Assembly (NCBI GenBank): GCA_947630355.1 | Contig: CANRHJ010000034.1 | Coordinates: 1-14,431 of the forward strand | Direction of reading: 5' to 3' | Origin: Candidatus Gastranaerophilales bacterium | Lineage (GTDB): Bacteria; Cyanobacteriota; Vampirovibrionia; Gastranaerophilales; Gastranaerophilaceae | DNA length: 14,431 nucleotides | In this document: piece after piece, positions 1 to 6,102 of the stretch | Position numbering within the stretch: the stretch's first letter is position 1 | Layout of the letters: each line of letters opens with the position of its first letter | Notes under the pieces: model-generated | What the model saw: the letters and a program-made list of their open reading frames with translations, nothing else | What the model was told of the DNA's origin: nothing | Databases searched by the model: none | Translations under genes and position numbers: made by a program

Positions 1-132
1 ATTCAAGGTATATCTATCAGCTTCCAAATTTGAAATATACTGTTTTGAAACACCCAATTTTGCGCCAAATTCTTCTTGAGATAGTTTTAATTCTTGCCTT
101 ATTTTTTTTAATCTGCTGCCCTGTGTAGTCAT
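1..132 (-). CDS. XRE-family HTH repressor, N-terminal part (cut by window edge)
   Basis: This is a DNA-binding transcriptional regulator, probably the prophage or element repressor. The 44 visible residues begin MTTQGSRLKKIRQELKLSQE and continue through an EEFGAKLGVSKQYISNLEADR segment. This is the classic XRE/Cro-CI helix-turn-helix: the LSQEEFG helix, the GVSK turn and the YISNLE recognition helix. The start is the ATG at 132-130, preceded by a GGCGGTG stretch that could serve as a ribosome binding site. The stop and any C-terminal dimerisation or peptidase domain lie left of the window, so its class (CI-like cleavable or short Cro-like) is unknown. It is divergent from the early operon at 382, the usual place for a lysogeny repressor acting on the shared control region. 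Confidence 0.85.
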   Translation of the reverse strand, partial: MTTQGSRLKKIRQELKLSQEEFGAKLGVSKQYISNLEADRYTLN

Positions 133-188
133 ATTTCACCGCCTTTATTAAGTTTTATGAAGTTCTTGAAATGCTCTATATTTCTGAA

Positions 189-217
189 TATATACTCCAT
201 TTGATGTATTTTGTGAA
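189..217 (-). promoter_or_regulatory. Putative promoter of the XRE repressor
   Basis: On the minus strand there is a -35 TTCACA (217-212), a 17-bp spacer and a -10 TATATA (194-189). It lies about 57 bp upstream of the repressor ATG and faces away from the early promoter. Assignment is by consensus match only. Confidence 0.5.
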
Positions 218-235
218 TAAATGTTTCGCTATTAC

Positions 236-264
236 TTGACATAATATCGTGATGAGTGTACTCT
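236..264 (+). promoter_or_regulatory. Putative early promoter with an overlapping palindrome
   Basis: A perfect -35 TTGACA (236-241) is followed after 17 bp by a weak -10 TACTCT (259-264). A short inverted repeat, GAGT-GT-ACTC (254-263), sits on the -10 and could be an operator for the repressor. The -35 lies 18 bp from the -35 of the divergent repressor promoter, as in a lysogeny switch. The weak -10 keeps confidence low. Confidence 0.4.
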
Positions 265-280
265 TGTTTTTGTTAGTTAG

Positions 281-293
281 TTAAACTGTTTAA
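281..293. promoter_or_regulatory. Palindromic site, candidate operator
   Basis: The sequence TTAAAC-T-GTTTAA is a perfect palindrome with a single central base, in the leader between the early promoter and the first early gene. Size and symmetry suit a dimeric HTH or RHH repressor, but there is no direct evidence of binding. Confidence 0.35.
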
Positions 294-317
294 TTTACTA
301 ATACCACAAAAGCACGA

Positions 318-339
318 AAACGGCAAAATTTGACCGTTT
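318..339. promoter_or_regulatory. Inverted repeat in the early leader, candidate operator or hairpin
   Basis: The arms AAACGG (318-323) and CCGTTT (334-339) flank a 10-base A/T-rich centre, 43 bp upstream of the first early start codon. It could be an operator or a leader RNA hairpin. The stem is short and has no T-run directly after it, so a terminator is unlikely. Confidence 0.3.
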
Positions 340-381
340 ATATCGTGTTGGTTTTCATACAAAGAAATAAAGGAGAAAAAG

Positions 382-582
382 GTGTTTGAAGAAAACAGAG
401 AATTAATTGAAGAAAAGGGGCAGCTATTAAAATCAATCGGTTTTCCGATTAAAGTTCTTGCTTGCACCGACAAAGCAGCAAAAGAAATTTATAGCACATC
501 AAGATCTGCTTTAGTAGTACGAGCATTAAGAGAGTTTATCAAAAAGAACGGTTTGGAAGAAAAAACCGGAATAAAAATATAG
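382..582 (+). CDS. Small ribbon-helix-helix-like protein, first early gene
   Basis: This is a 66-aa protein starting with GTG at 382, with a strong AAGGAG ribosome binding site six bases upstream. The C-terminal half (about residues 30-56) reads STSRSALVVRALREFIKKNG. This is the pattern of the first and second helices of Arc/MetJ/CopG-type ribbon-helix-helix proteins, where a Ser-x-Arg-Ser precedes a helix ending near Lys-x-x-Gly. The N-terminal part is charged (EENRELIEEKG) and has no signal or membrane segment. As the first gene after the divergent control region it is a good candidate for an early autoregulator or Cro substitute. The family call rests on the helix pattern only. A non-DNA-binding small protein is possible. 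Confidence 0.6.
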   Translation: MFEENRELIEEKGQLLKSIGFPIKVLACTDKAAKEIYSTSRSALVVRALREFIKKNGLEEKTGIKI

Positions 583-591
583 AGGTGAAAA

Positions 592-900
592 ATGTTCAAC
601 ATAATAAACCAATTAAAAAAAGCGATACGAAAAGCCAATGAATTAAGGCAACAAAGAAAAATTGAATTTTTACAAATTCATATCTACAACGATTTTTTAA
701 ATCAAATCACAAAAAAGGAATACTTTTCCAAATCGGGCGAAGTTGATATTCCGGAGTTCTTGAAAGTGGCAAGAAGAAAAAACTATGCACAAGTTGAAAC
801 CGACAAAACCATTAAAAAGATAGTTGAAGAAAACAGAGTTGATGAATGTTACAAGAATTGCAAAAAATTCTTGAGAAGAAACAAATGCAGAGGAAATTAA
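592..900 (+). CDS. Small basic hypothetical protein
   Basis: This 102-aa protein has an ATG start at 592 behind a GAGGTG ribosome binding site, nine bases after the previous stop. It is lysine- and arginine-rich and probably largely helical, with no membrane segment. Two cysteines near the C-terminus (ECYKNCKKF) form a CxxxC pair. I do not recognise a family. Its stop codon overlaps the next gene's start as TAATG, so the two are probably translationally coupled. Its place just upstream of the replication protein suggests an early regulatory or replication-associated role, which is inference only. Confidence 0.7.
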   Translation: MFNIINQLKKAIRKANELRQQRKIEFLQIHIYNDFLNQITKKEYFSKSGEVDIPEFLKVARRKNYAQVETDKTIKKIVEENRVDECYKNCKKFLRRNKCRGN

Positions 901-1886
901 TGAAAGCATCTAAACCGTATTTCTCACATGACATAGCAGCAAAATCGGATGAAAAAATAATTCGTTTAATGTTTGATTTTAGAAAAAATAAAAATGAATT
1001 TTCTGAAAACACTTTAAAAGAATTAGTTGCTCATGCTGCTTATGGAATTTATTGGGAAATAATTGAATATCTTCATGAAAACAGCTTGAACATTCAAGAA
1101 GTTGAAATGTTAGCTGATGAATTAAGAATTGATGCAGATATTCTTAAAAGAATTTTAGACAATTACGAGCTTTTCAAAATATCGGAAGATAAATATATTT
1201 CGGAAAGAGTTTTAAGAAATTTAAAACTTCAAGAAGAAAAATCTGAAAAAGCACGACAATCAGCAAATCAAAGACATAACAGGAACAGAAAAAGAGGAGC
1301 TGCTCCGGAACAGGAAGCCGACAAAAAAGAGGAGCTTCCGGATTATAACGAAGAATTTGTTATGTCTATTATTCAAATTTACAATGAAAAATTTAAAAAA
1401 TCTCAAATTGTTTCAAAAGCAAATAAAGAAAAGATTTTTAAAATTCATTCCGAGAATAATCTCTCAATAGAAATATGGGAAAAGATTTTCTCTAATGCAA
1501 AACGAGGATGGGATATTGGCGATAAAAAGAATGTAGCTCCATCACTTAAAAAAATTCTTGAAGAATGGGATAGCTTTGCATCGGATGATTATTTTTTAGC
1601 ACCGGACAGAGAAGCTCTTGAAAAACTTCGAGAAAAAGAAGAACAGGAAAAACGAAAAGAAGAAGAAAGAAGAAAGATTGAAGATGAAAAATTCAATCGA
1701 GAACGGCAACAAAAATATGATGCAATAAGCAGCAAAGAAGATGCTCTTGATTTTATGTATCAATATTTGCCGGTTTTAAAAGAAGCATTTGTTGCACAAA
1801 GCATGACATTCAAAGATCTTTCAAAAACTTATTCCATTTCCGTTAAAGAAGCGGTTAATTATTTTAATTCAAGAGGAGAAAGATAG
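900..1886 (+). CDS. DUF4373-type phage replication protein (replisome organizer-like)
   Basis: This 328-aa protein probably begins DNA replication of the element. The N-terminus (residues 1-90) opens MKASKPYFSHDIAAKSDEKI and then has a GIYWEIIEYLHE segment. This resembles the winged-helix DUF4373 / Lin1244-Lin1753 domain of phage replisome organizers. The middle (about 150-225: IYNEKF, IWEKIFSNAKRGW, PSLKKILEEWD) resembles the conserved region after that domain in phage replication proteins. A strongly charged Glu/Lys/Arg coiled coil (about 235-275) and a C-terminal helical domain follow. I chose ATG 900, overlapping the upstream stop as TAATG, with AGAGGA upstream. An in-frame ATG at 846 would lie inside the upstream gene and add 18 residues that do not fit the family. 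Confidence 0.75.
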   Translation: MKASKPYFSHDIAAKSDEKIIRLMFDFRKNKNEFSENTLKELVAHAAYGIYWEIIEYLHENSLNIQEVEMLADELRIDADILKRILDNYELFKISEDKYISERVLRNLKLQEEKSEKARQSANQRHNRNRKRGAAPEQEADKKEELPDYNEEFVMSIIQIYNEKFKKSQIVSKANKEKIFKIHSENNLSIEIWEKIFSNAKRGWDIGDKKNVAPSLKKILEEWDSFASDDYFLAPDREALEKLREKEEQEKRKEEERRKIEDEKFNRERQQKYDAISSKEDALDFMYQYLPVLKEAFVAQSMTFKDLSKTYSISVKEAVNYFNSRGER

Positions 1887-2170
1887 TGAGCAAGCGCAGA
1901 AAAAGACATTATAAAGAGAAGAAACAATATCCGGTTTTACAAGGACATCTTGTTGAAGATAGTAAAACAGAAATTTGTTCTACACAACGGTATAAAACGA
2001 GTTTTGACATTATAGAAATCGAAACAAAGAAACAAATCTCCTGCGTTTATTGGGGATTTATTCAAACAATCACAAAGGGGCAACTAATGGCAGTTGAGGG
2101 CATAAAGAAAAACGATTGTTTTATTTGTTTCAAATTGCACAAAATTGATGTTCCATACACTTTTGGATAA
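1886..2170 (+). CDS. Small basic hypothetical protein
   Basis: This 94-aa protein starts with a GTG whose first base is the last base of the upstream TAG stop, so it is coupled to the replication gene; AGAGGAG upstream is a good ribosome binding site. The N-terminus is very basic (SKRRKRHYKEKK). The remainder looks like alternating strands, including FDIIEIETKK and a GFIQTITKGQ-LMAVEGI stretch that could suit a small beta-barrel. I do not recognise the family. A nucleic-acid-binding role is a guess from the basic N-terminus and the replication neighbourhood. No catalytic motif is visible. Confidence 0.65.
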   Translation: MSKRRKRHYKEKKQYPVLQGHLVEDSKTEICSTQRYKTSFDIIEIETKKQISCVYWGFIQTITKGQLMAVEGIKKNDCFICFKLHKIDVPYTFG

Positions 2171-2186
2171 GGCAAAGGAATAAAGG

Positions 2187-2339
2187 ATGAACGAAATTTT
2201 AATAAAATTTGAAGAACTTTCAACAGAAGATTTAATTTACATATTTGAATATTTAGTTGACCTAATCAACGAAAGAAAGCGGATAGCAGCAGAAGAAAAA
2301 AGGAAGAAAAAATGCAACCGGAAGAATTTGAAACTATAA
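2187..2339 (+). CDS. 50-aa charged small ORF
   Basis: A short ORF starts at ATG 2187, seven bases after an AAAGGAA ribosome binding site, and ends with TAA at 2337-2339. The protein begins MNEILIKFEELSTEDLIYIF. It has an acidic amphipathic helix in the first half and a run of Lys/Arg at the end (EEKRKKKCNRKN). It overlaps the next gene by 28 bp, and that gene's ribosome binding site lies within it, which favours real coupled translation. No family is recognised. It could instead be only a leader ORF that delivers ribosomes to the zinc-ribbon gene. Confidence 0.55.
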   Translation: MNEILIKFEELSTEDLIYIFEYLVDLINERKRIAAEEKRKKKCNRKNLKL

Positions 2340-2551
2340 GAGATTTTGAAAAAAATTTTCCAAGCAAAATGTATATCTGCTCAAGATGCGGAAGAATAAC
2401 AACTAATCCACGATTTTGTATAAATTGTGATAACCAAAGTAATAATTTCATATTTTCTGATAAAACATACACTTACAAAATTGTTGAAACCGGAAAAACG
2501 GAGCAAATATTTAAGCCAATAGAATTGGAGAAAGGACAAAACAATGGGTAA
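2312..2551 (+). CDS. Small zinc-ribbon protein
   Basis: This 79-aa protein has an ATG at 2312 preceded by AAGGA. It carries two CxxC knuckles, CSRC (Cys23, Cys26) and CINC (Cys36, Cys39), nine residues apart. This is a compact treble-clef or rubredoxin-like zinc-binding module of the kind found in small phage proteins that bind DNA, RNA or a partner protein. The rest is acidic and unremarkable. It overlaps the upstream ORF by 28 bp and the clamp gene by 8 bp, so it belongs to the replication block of the operon. The role beyond zinc binding is unknown. Confidence 0.75.
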   Translation: MQPEEFETIRDFEKNFPSKMYICSRCGRITTNPRFCINCDNQSNNFIFSDKTYTYKIVETGKTEQIFKPIELEKGQNNG

Positions 2552-3179
2552 CGAAAAAAAACAAACACCGGTAAACCAAATTATTGAAATTGATGTTGTA
2601 AAATCTGATCTTAAAAAGGTTTTATCATCTCACAAAAGGTTTGCAATTCAAGGAAAGAATGTTGAAAACAGTCAGTTAAGTTGGATTAATTTTAAAATTA
2701 CCGATGAAGAATTGATACTTTCAACAACAGACGGATCAAGAGCTTTAGTAACAAAATTAAAATTAATTGACAGTTTTGAAAACACCGGAGAATTTAATTT
2801 GTCAATGGCGCTTGCTGCAAAATTGAGTTTTGTTAAAGGTGAATTAGACCAAATAAGAATTAGAAAAGATGGAGAGAATGTTGAATTTTCTGATTATGAA
2901 TTTAACTCCACTCAAAAATTAACCGTAAAACCGGAAGATGATATTTTTCCGGATATTGAAAAAGTTATTCCCAATAAAAATAATTTTACGGTCTGCGTAT
3001 CACAAAAGCTGATTAAAGATATATCAAGTATGAAAGCTCCTTTAGGTTTTGTTGAATTATCTTTCAATGTTTCCAATAATCTTGCAGCAATTCTTGTTGA
3101 AACAAATTCAGATAATGTATCTCAACAAGCTTTATTAATGCCGGTAGATAAGCAAAAGCAGAGTAAAGAAAAGGAATAG
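2544..3179 (+). CDS. Shortened DNA polymerase III beta sliding clamp-like protein
   Basis: This 211-aa protein resembles the bacterial sliding clamp that tethers DNA polymerase to DNA. Three landmarks of the family occur in order: a strand pair and TTDGSRAL (61-68; clamps typically have ATDGHRL), FPDIEKVIP (135-143; clamps have FPDYxRVLP) and a C-terminal ALLMPV (196-201; clamps end near VMPM). The first two landmarks are spaced about as in E. coli DnaN. The last two are only about 60 residues apart instead of about 120. Domain 1 is therefore absent, domain 2 looks complete and domain 3 about half-size. Usual length is about 366 aa. A Lys/Glu-rich tail follows the MPV motif. It overlaps the zinc-ribbon gene by 8 bp. 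Ring formation cannot be judged from sequence. Confidence 0.7.
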   Translation: MGNEKKQTPVNQIIEIDVVKSDLKKVLSSHKRFAIQGKNVENSQLSWINFKITDEELILSTTDGSRALVTKLKLIDSFENTGEFNLSMALAAKLSFVKGELDQIRIRKDGENVEFSDYEFNSTQKLTVKPEDDIFPDIEKVIPNKNNFTVCVSQKLIKDISSMKAPLGFVELSFNVSNNLAAILVETNSDNVSQQALLMPVDKQKQSKEKE

Positions 3180-3189
3180 TTTGAATTAC

Positions 3190-3227
3190 AAGCGGAGCAA
3201 GATTATTTATTCTGCCGCTCCGCTTTT
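3190..3227 (+). terminator. Hairpin after the clamp gene, possible partial terminator
   Basis: Perfect 9-bp arms AAGCGGAGC (3190-3198) and GCTCCGCTT (3217-3225) surround an 18-base loop. They are followed only by a short TTTT run and AAAT. It lies 10 bp after the clamp stop, in the largest gap of the early operon. The long loop and weak T-run suggest an attenuator, RNA-stability hairpin or imperfect terminator that reduces, rather than stops, transcription into the downstream cassette. Confidence 0.5.
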
Positions 3228-3260
3228 AAATGGAATTAAAAAAACAAAAAGGGAACTAAC

Positions 3261-3629
3261 ATGAGCAATCAAAAAGAAATAGAAAAATTAAGAGAAAATA
3301 TTCTCTCCGGAACAAAAAAATTTGTAGGAATAAAAAATGATTATTGTGATTGTCAAGATGTTTGCAAACTGTTAAAAATGACTACCGCTCAATATGAAGC
3401 AGTCGTAAAACAAAATGCAAGTTTGCAAAGTGAAGTCCTTTGGCTAAAAGGCGAGATGCAAAAGGATAATAATTATGTCATAAAACTTGAAGAAGCGAAT
3501 ATGCTTTTAGAGCAAGATGTTGAAACCCTTAAAAGACAAGTTGAAGCTTTACAAGAAGAACTTGCAAAATACAAAAATGCAGTAAAAAAGATTGATACCA
3601 TAACCAATAAAGAGATAGGACATGGCTAA
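3261..3629 (+). CDS. Coiled-coil small protein
   Basis: This 122-aa protein has an ATG at 3261 with AAAGGGA upstream. Residues about 45-108 form a continuous heptad-like coiled coil with regularly spaced Leu/Val (for example LWLKGEM, VETLKRQVEALQEELAKYK). The N-terminal section carries CDCQDVC, a cluster of three cysteines that might bind a metal. No enzyme motif is visible. It is the first gene after the hairpin at 3190-3225 and begins the accessory cassette of the early operon. I do not recognise the family. A DNA-mimic, scaffold or anti-restriction role is conceivable but unsupported. Confidence 0.7.
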   Translation: MSNQKEIEKLRENILSGTKKFVGIKNDYCDCQDVCKLLKMTTAQYEAVVKQNASLQSEVLWLKGEMQKDNNYVIKLEEANMLLEQDVETLKRQVEALQEELAKYKNAVKKIDTITNKEIGHG

Positions 3630-3646
3630 AGAAAGCGAGGTAAACA

Positions 3647-3817
3647 ATGATTAAAGTAATTAATGAACCGGTAAAATGCGCTAATTGCATTTATTCAAAA
3701 ATGAATGGTTTTGAACTTATTTGCACAGAATTTCAACAAGTTATTTATGATAACGAACCATTATGTAGTGCGTTTGAACCTGAAGAAAGCGAGAAAAACA
3801 ATGAATGTAGCTATTAG
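3647..3817 (+). CDS. 56-aa four-cysteine protein, possible zinc binder
   Basis: A short ORF starts at ATG 3647 behind GCGAGG and ends TAG at 3815-3817. It begins MIKVINEPVKCANCIYSKMN. Cys11 and Cys14 form a CxxC knuckle, and Cys26 and Cys40 could complete a four-cysteine zinc site (CxxC-x11-C-x13-C). Small Cys-rich phage proteins of this layout are common but mostly uncharacterised. The next gene starts within its last 17 bp. Codon use and spacing match its neighbours, supporting expression although it is short. Confidence 0.6.
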   Translation: MIKVINEPVKCANCIYSKMNGFELICTEFQQVIYDNEPLCSAFEPEESEKNNECSY

Positions 3818-4010
3818 TTCACTCATTTATAAAAAATGTAAAATACTGCCGTTTGAAAATCTCGATGGTGTAATAACAGCAATAAATCAATCAAAATTAG
3901 GAACTGAATTACAAGTGAGATATTTTCTTGATGGAGAATACAGAAAAGAATGGTTTTGTGATTTTGATATTGAACTAACAGATGGAGAAGAAAATGAACG
4001 ACAGATTTAA
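3801..4010 (+). CDS. 69-aa hypothetical protein
   Basis: I chose the ATG at 3801, giving 69 aa (MNVAISSLIYKKCKILPFEN...), rather than an upstream in-frame ATG at 3705 that would lie almost wholly inside the four-cysteine gene. The sequence suggests a small beta-rich fold: GVITAINQS, then TELQVRYFLDGEYRKEWFCDFDIEL, reminiscent of short phage proteins with an SH3-like or KOW-like barrel (a strand, turn, V-x-Y-x-x-x-G pattern). I would not assign a function. It overlaps both neighbours by 17 bp and is part of the tightly coupled cassette. Confidence 0.6.
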   Translation: MNVAISSLIYKKCKILPFENLDGVITAINQSKLGTELQVRYFLDGEYRKEWFCDFDIELTDGEENERQI

Positions 4011-4350
4011 ATTCAGAGTTTGGGATGATATACACAAAGAAATGTTTTGTTTGGAAGAACAAGATGTATGTCCGTACAATGTTAATCTATATCGACAAAA
4101 TCATGTTATGCAGTGTACTGGCAGAAAAGATAAAAATTCCAAACTTATATTTGAAGCAGATGTGATTTATAAAAAAGGTTCAAAAAATTATAAAGGAGAG
4201 AAGTTGTTTTCAATAGTTGTTTGGAGCAGTGAAAGTGCTGCTTTTATGATTTCAGATGAAAACGGAATACATCAGATGCCTATGAACTCAAACAATATTG
4301 AAGTCTTAGGAAATATTTATGAAAATCCGACATTACTCAATGGAGATTAA
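3994..4350 (+). CDS. YopX-family phage protein
   Basis: This 118-aa protein resembles the YopX family (named from phage SPbeta), which is widespread in prophages of low-GC hosts. Hallmarks are the N-terminal FKFRVWDDIHKEMF (about 5-18) and the central QCTGRKDKNSKLIFEADVIY, corresponding to the family's YTGLKDKNGKEIYEGDIV. A C-terminal strand ends in IEVLGNIYENP, also typical. The start at 3994 gives the family's usual beginning (M-x-D/E-R-F-K-F-R) and has GGAGAA upstream. An in-frame ATG at 3982 would add four residues. Molecular function of YopX proteins is unknown. The fold is a beta barrel in known structures, so a regulatory or inhibitor role is open. Confidence 0.85.
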   Translation: MNDRFKFRVWDDIHKEMFCLEEQDVCPYNVNLYRQNHVMQCTGRKDKNSKLIFEADVIYKKGSKNYKGEKLFSIVVWSSESAAFMISDENGIHQMPMNSNNIEVLGNIYENPTLLNGD

Positions 4351-4351
4351 C

Positions 4352-4648
4352 ATGGCAAAAGGATTAAACACAAAATCGCAAATGATTATGAGAATAGCTG
4401 AATTAAGTGAACAAAATTCAGAATTAAGAACAGAAGTTGAAACACAAAAACAAATCAATCAAGATTGTGAAATTGAATATCGTAGGGTTGTAACTCAATA
4501 TAACGAATTAAAAGTTGAATGCGATAAATATAAAAAGTATTTAAACGACACAAAAGCAACTTTAGAAGTTTTGAGCGAAACGAGTATTCTACCTTTAAAA
4601 ACAAACATTTTGAAAGTGATAAATAAAATAAACGAGGTAACAAAATGA
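4352..4648 (+). CDS. 98-aa coiled-coil protein
   Basis: The start is ATG 4352, one base after the upstream stop, with TGGAG six bases away. An upstream in-frame ATG at 4319 lies inside the YopX gene and is less likely. From about residue 10 to 85 the protein is predicted helical, with heptad spacing of hydrophobics (IAELSEQNSELRTEVETQK, VVTQYNELKVECDKYKKYL). No catalytic residues are evident. It is the second coiled-coil protein of the cassette but is not obviously a copy of the first. The stop overlaps the next start as ATGA, indicating coupling to the MazG-like enzyme. Confidence 0.65.
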   Translation: MAKGLNTKSQMIMRIAELSEQNSELRTEVETQKQINQDCEIEYRRVVTQYNELKVECDKYKKYLNDTKATLEVLSETSILPLKTNILKVINKINEVTK

Positions 4649-5346
4649 ATTTCCAAACATACAGAGAACAACGAAAAAGAACTGAAACTTGGATAGGTAA
4701 TGCTGACGAAAAGTTATGTATGCTTTGCATGGGGCTCACCGGAGAAAGTGGCGAGATTATTGATTATTTAAAAAAAATGCTTTTTCACAAACATCCTTTT
4801 GATAAAGAAAAACTCATTAAAGAGATGGGTGATATGATGTGGTATTTTGTTGGATTATTAGACTTTTTTAAAATAGATATAGAAGATGTTTTTAATAAAA
4901 ATATTAAAAAATTGCAGCAAAGATACCCGAATGGATGGAATGCGGAAGATAGCTTTAAAAGAAGGGATGAAAAAAAGGGAAATAATTTAGTATTTAATAA
5001 TCAAGATCCGTTGAAAGAAATATTGTTTTCAATCAAAGTAAATGAAGAAAAGTTTAATCAAATTAAAAATAGTTTAACTTATGAATATGTTTTTTATCCT
5101 TATATAAAGTTAAACTTATCTAATATCGCAGATGATTGGGAGAAAAAGTGCGAAGAAGGTTATTATATTTCTTTCCACAATGAAAATAATATGAAAGAAA
5201 TCCTTTACTGTAAATTATTAGAAATAAATATAATAGCAAAAAATAATGAGTTAATACACTCATTTAAAATTAAACCCGAATATTTTTTAAATGAAAAGTG
5301 TTATAAAACAAGAGATGGAGTGGGCGGAATTGACAATGCCGGATAA
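4645..5346 (+). CDS. MazG-like nucleotide pyrophosphohydrolase with unknown C-terminal half
   Basis: Residues 1-105 match the MazG/all-alpha NTP pyrophosphohydrolase fold, which hydrolyses NTPs or (p)ppGpp-related nucleotides to monophosphates using Mg2+. The metal-binding motif is visible: ExxE at Glu34 and Glu37 (TGESGE), then ExxD at Glu60 and Asp63 (KEMGDMMWY), followed by the usual NIKKLQQRYPNGW segment (86-98). Phage MazG-like enzymes are usually 100-130 aa. This one has about 120 extra residues (112-233) containing YEYVFYPYIKLNLSN and hydrophilic helices, with no recognised domain. The start overlaps the upstream stop as ATGA. A role in nucleotide pool control or blocking host stringent/abortive responses is inference. 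Confidence 0.8.
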   Translation: MNFQTYREQRKRTETWIGNADEKLCMLCMGLTGESGEIIDYLKKMLFHKHPFDKEKLIKEMGDMMWYFVGLLDFFKIDIEDVFNKNIKKLQQRYPNGWNAEDSFKRRDEKKGNNLVFNNQDPLKEILFSIKVNEEKFNQIKNSLTYEYVFYPYIKLNLSNIADDWEKKCEEGYYISFHNENNMKEILYCKLLEINIIAKNNELIHSFKIKPEYFLNEKCYKTRDGVGGIDNAG

Positions 5347-5560
5347 CACTTCAAACAATTTGCCACAATTCGATAACAAGCATTTAGATATACGAGCTCA
5401 ATTTTTTACAAGAATGAGCGGAAAAATTTTAAGAAATCCGGATGCTGCATATACATTTATGAATGTTGTATGCAATTCGGTAAGCATAGCGGAATTACCC
5501 ACTATCGAAATTTTATTTAACAATTCTGTTTCTAAAGAAGCAGCGCAAAGGAACAATTAA
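5336..5560 (+). CDS. 74-aa hypothetical protein
   Basis: Starting at ATG 5336 gives MPDNTSNNLPQFDNKHLDIR and 74 aa, with GGCGGA upstream as a possible ribosome binding site and an 11-bp overlap with the MazG-like gene. An in-frame ATG at 5291 would add 15 residues inside that gene. The protein is polar at the start and helical after residue 20 (FFTRMSGKILRN, YTFMNVVCNSVSIAELPTIEIL). No motif or membrane segment is evident and no family is recognised. It lies directly before the methyltransferase in the operon. Confidence 0.6.
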   Translation: MPDNTSNNLPQFDNKHLDIRAQFFTRMSGKILRNPDAAYTFMNVVCNSVSIAELPTIEILFNNSVSKEAAQRNN

Positions 5561-5568
5561 AGGAAGTC

Positions 5569-6102
5569 ATGACAAACGGTTTTTTATTTACATCGCAAGG
5601 AAAGAATGATGAATGTTACACTCCGAGATACGGAGTAGAACCGCTGCTTGAATTTCTTCCGAAATTCAAAGACAAAATTATATGGCTTCCTTTTGATGAT
5701 GAGAATAGCGAATTTGTAAAGGTTTTAAGCGAAAACAGATATAAAATTGTCAATTCTCATATTAAATACGGGCAAGATTTTTACCAGTATGAACCGGAAG
5801 AATGGGATGTAATCGTTTCAAATCCACCATTTACAAATAAAAGAGAAATATTTAAAAGAGCAATAGATTTTAATAAACCATTTTGCTTGCTTATGAGCTT
5901 GACATGGTTAAATGACAGTACACCTAAAAAACTTTTTAGGGATGAAAGTTTGCAGCTTCTTTTGTTTGAAGAAAGAATGCAATTCAAAGGACAAGCAAAA
6001 GATAAGATAAACTTTTCTTCCGCTTATTTTTGCAGAGATTTTTTACCAAAGCAAATTGTAATAAGAGATTTTAAAAATTTTAATCAAGGGAGCTTATTTT
6101 AA
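5569..6102 (+). CDS. Phage-type DNA N6-adenine methyltransferase
   Basis: This 177-aa protein belongs to a phage methyltransferase family. It has the entry motif NDECYTP (13-19, compare DEWYTP of phage Dam-like enzymes), a modified cofactor region WLPFDDENSEFVK (39-51) and the catalytic motif IV SNPPF (84-88), typical of amino-methyltransferases acting on adenine N6. A KPFCLLMSLTWLN strand (104-116) follows. The classical glycine-rich motif I (FxGxG) is not present. PFD-x-x-x-S-x-F stands in its place, as in related prophage proteins sometimes mislabelled sugar-phosphate nucleotidyltransferase. It stands without a restriction partner, so protection against host restriction or control of replication is the likely role. 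RNA as substrate is not excluded. Confidence 0.75.
   Translation: MTNGFLFTSQGKNDECYTPRYGVEPLLEFLPKFKDKIIWLPFDDENSEFVKVLSENRYKIVNSHIKYGQDFYQYEPEEWDVIVSNPPFTNKREIFKRAIDFNKPFCLLMSLTWLNDSTPKKLFRDESLQLLLFEERMQFKGQAKDKINFSSAYFCRDFLPKQIVIRDFKNFNQGSLF

Noticed and set aside
330..358. A second early promoter with -35 TTGACC at 330-335
   Set aside because: No acceptable -10 occurs at 16-18 bp. The nearest A/T-rich hexamers are poor or badly spaced.
273..473. Minus-strand ORF of 66 codons across the early control region
   Set aside because: It overlaps the better-supported RHH-like gene and the promoter region, has no Shine-Dalgarno and has a Ser/Phe-rich composition typical of a shadow.
3622..3654. 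A 10-codon mini-ORF beginning MAKESEV
   Set aside because: It is too short to support as a gene. It overlaps the end of the coiled-coil gene and the start of the four-cysteine gene. A leader role cannot be shown.
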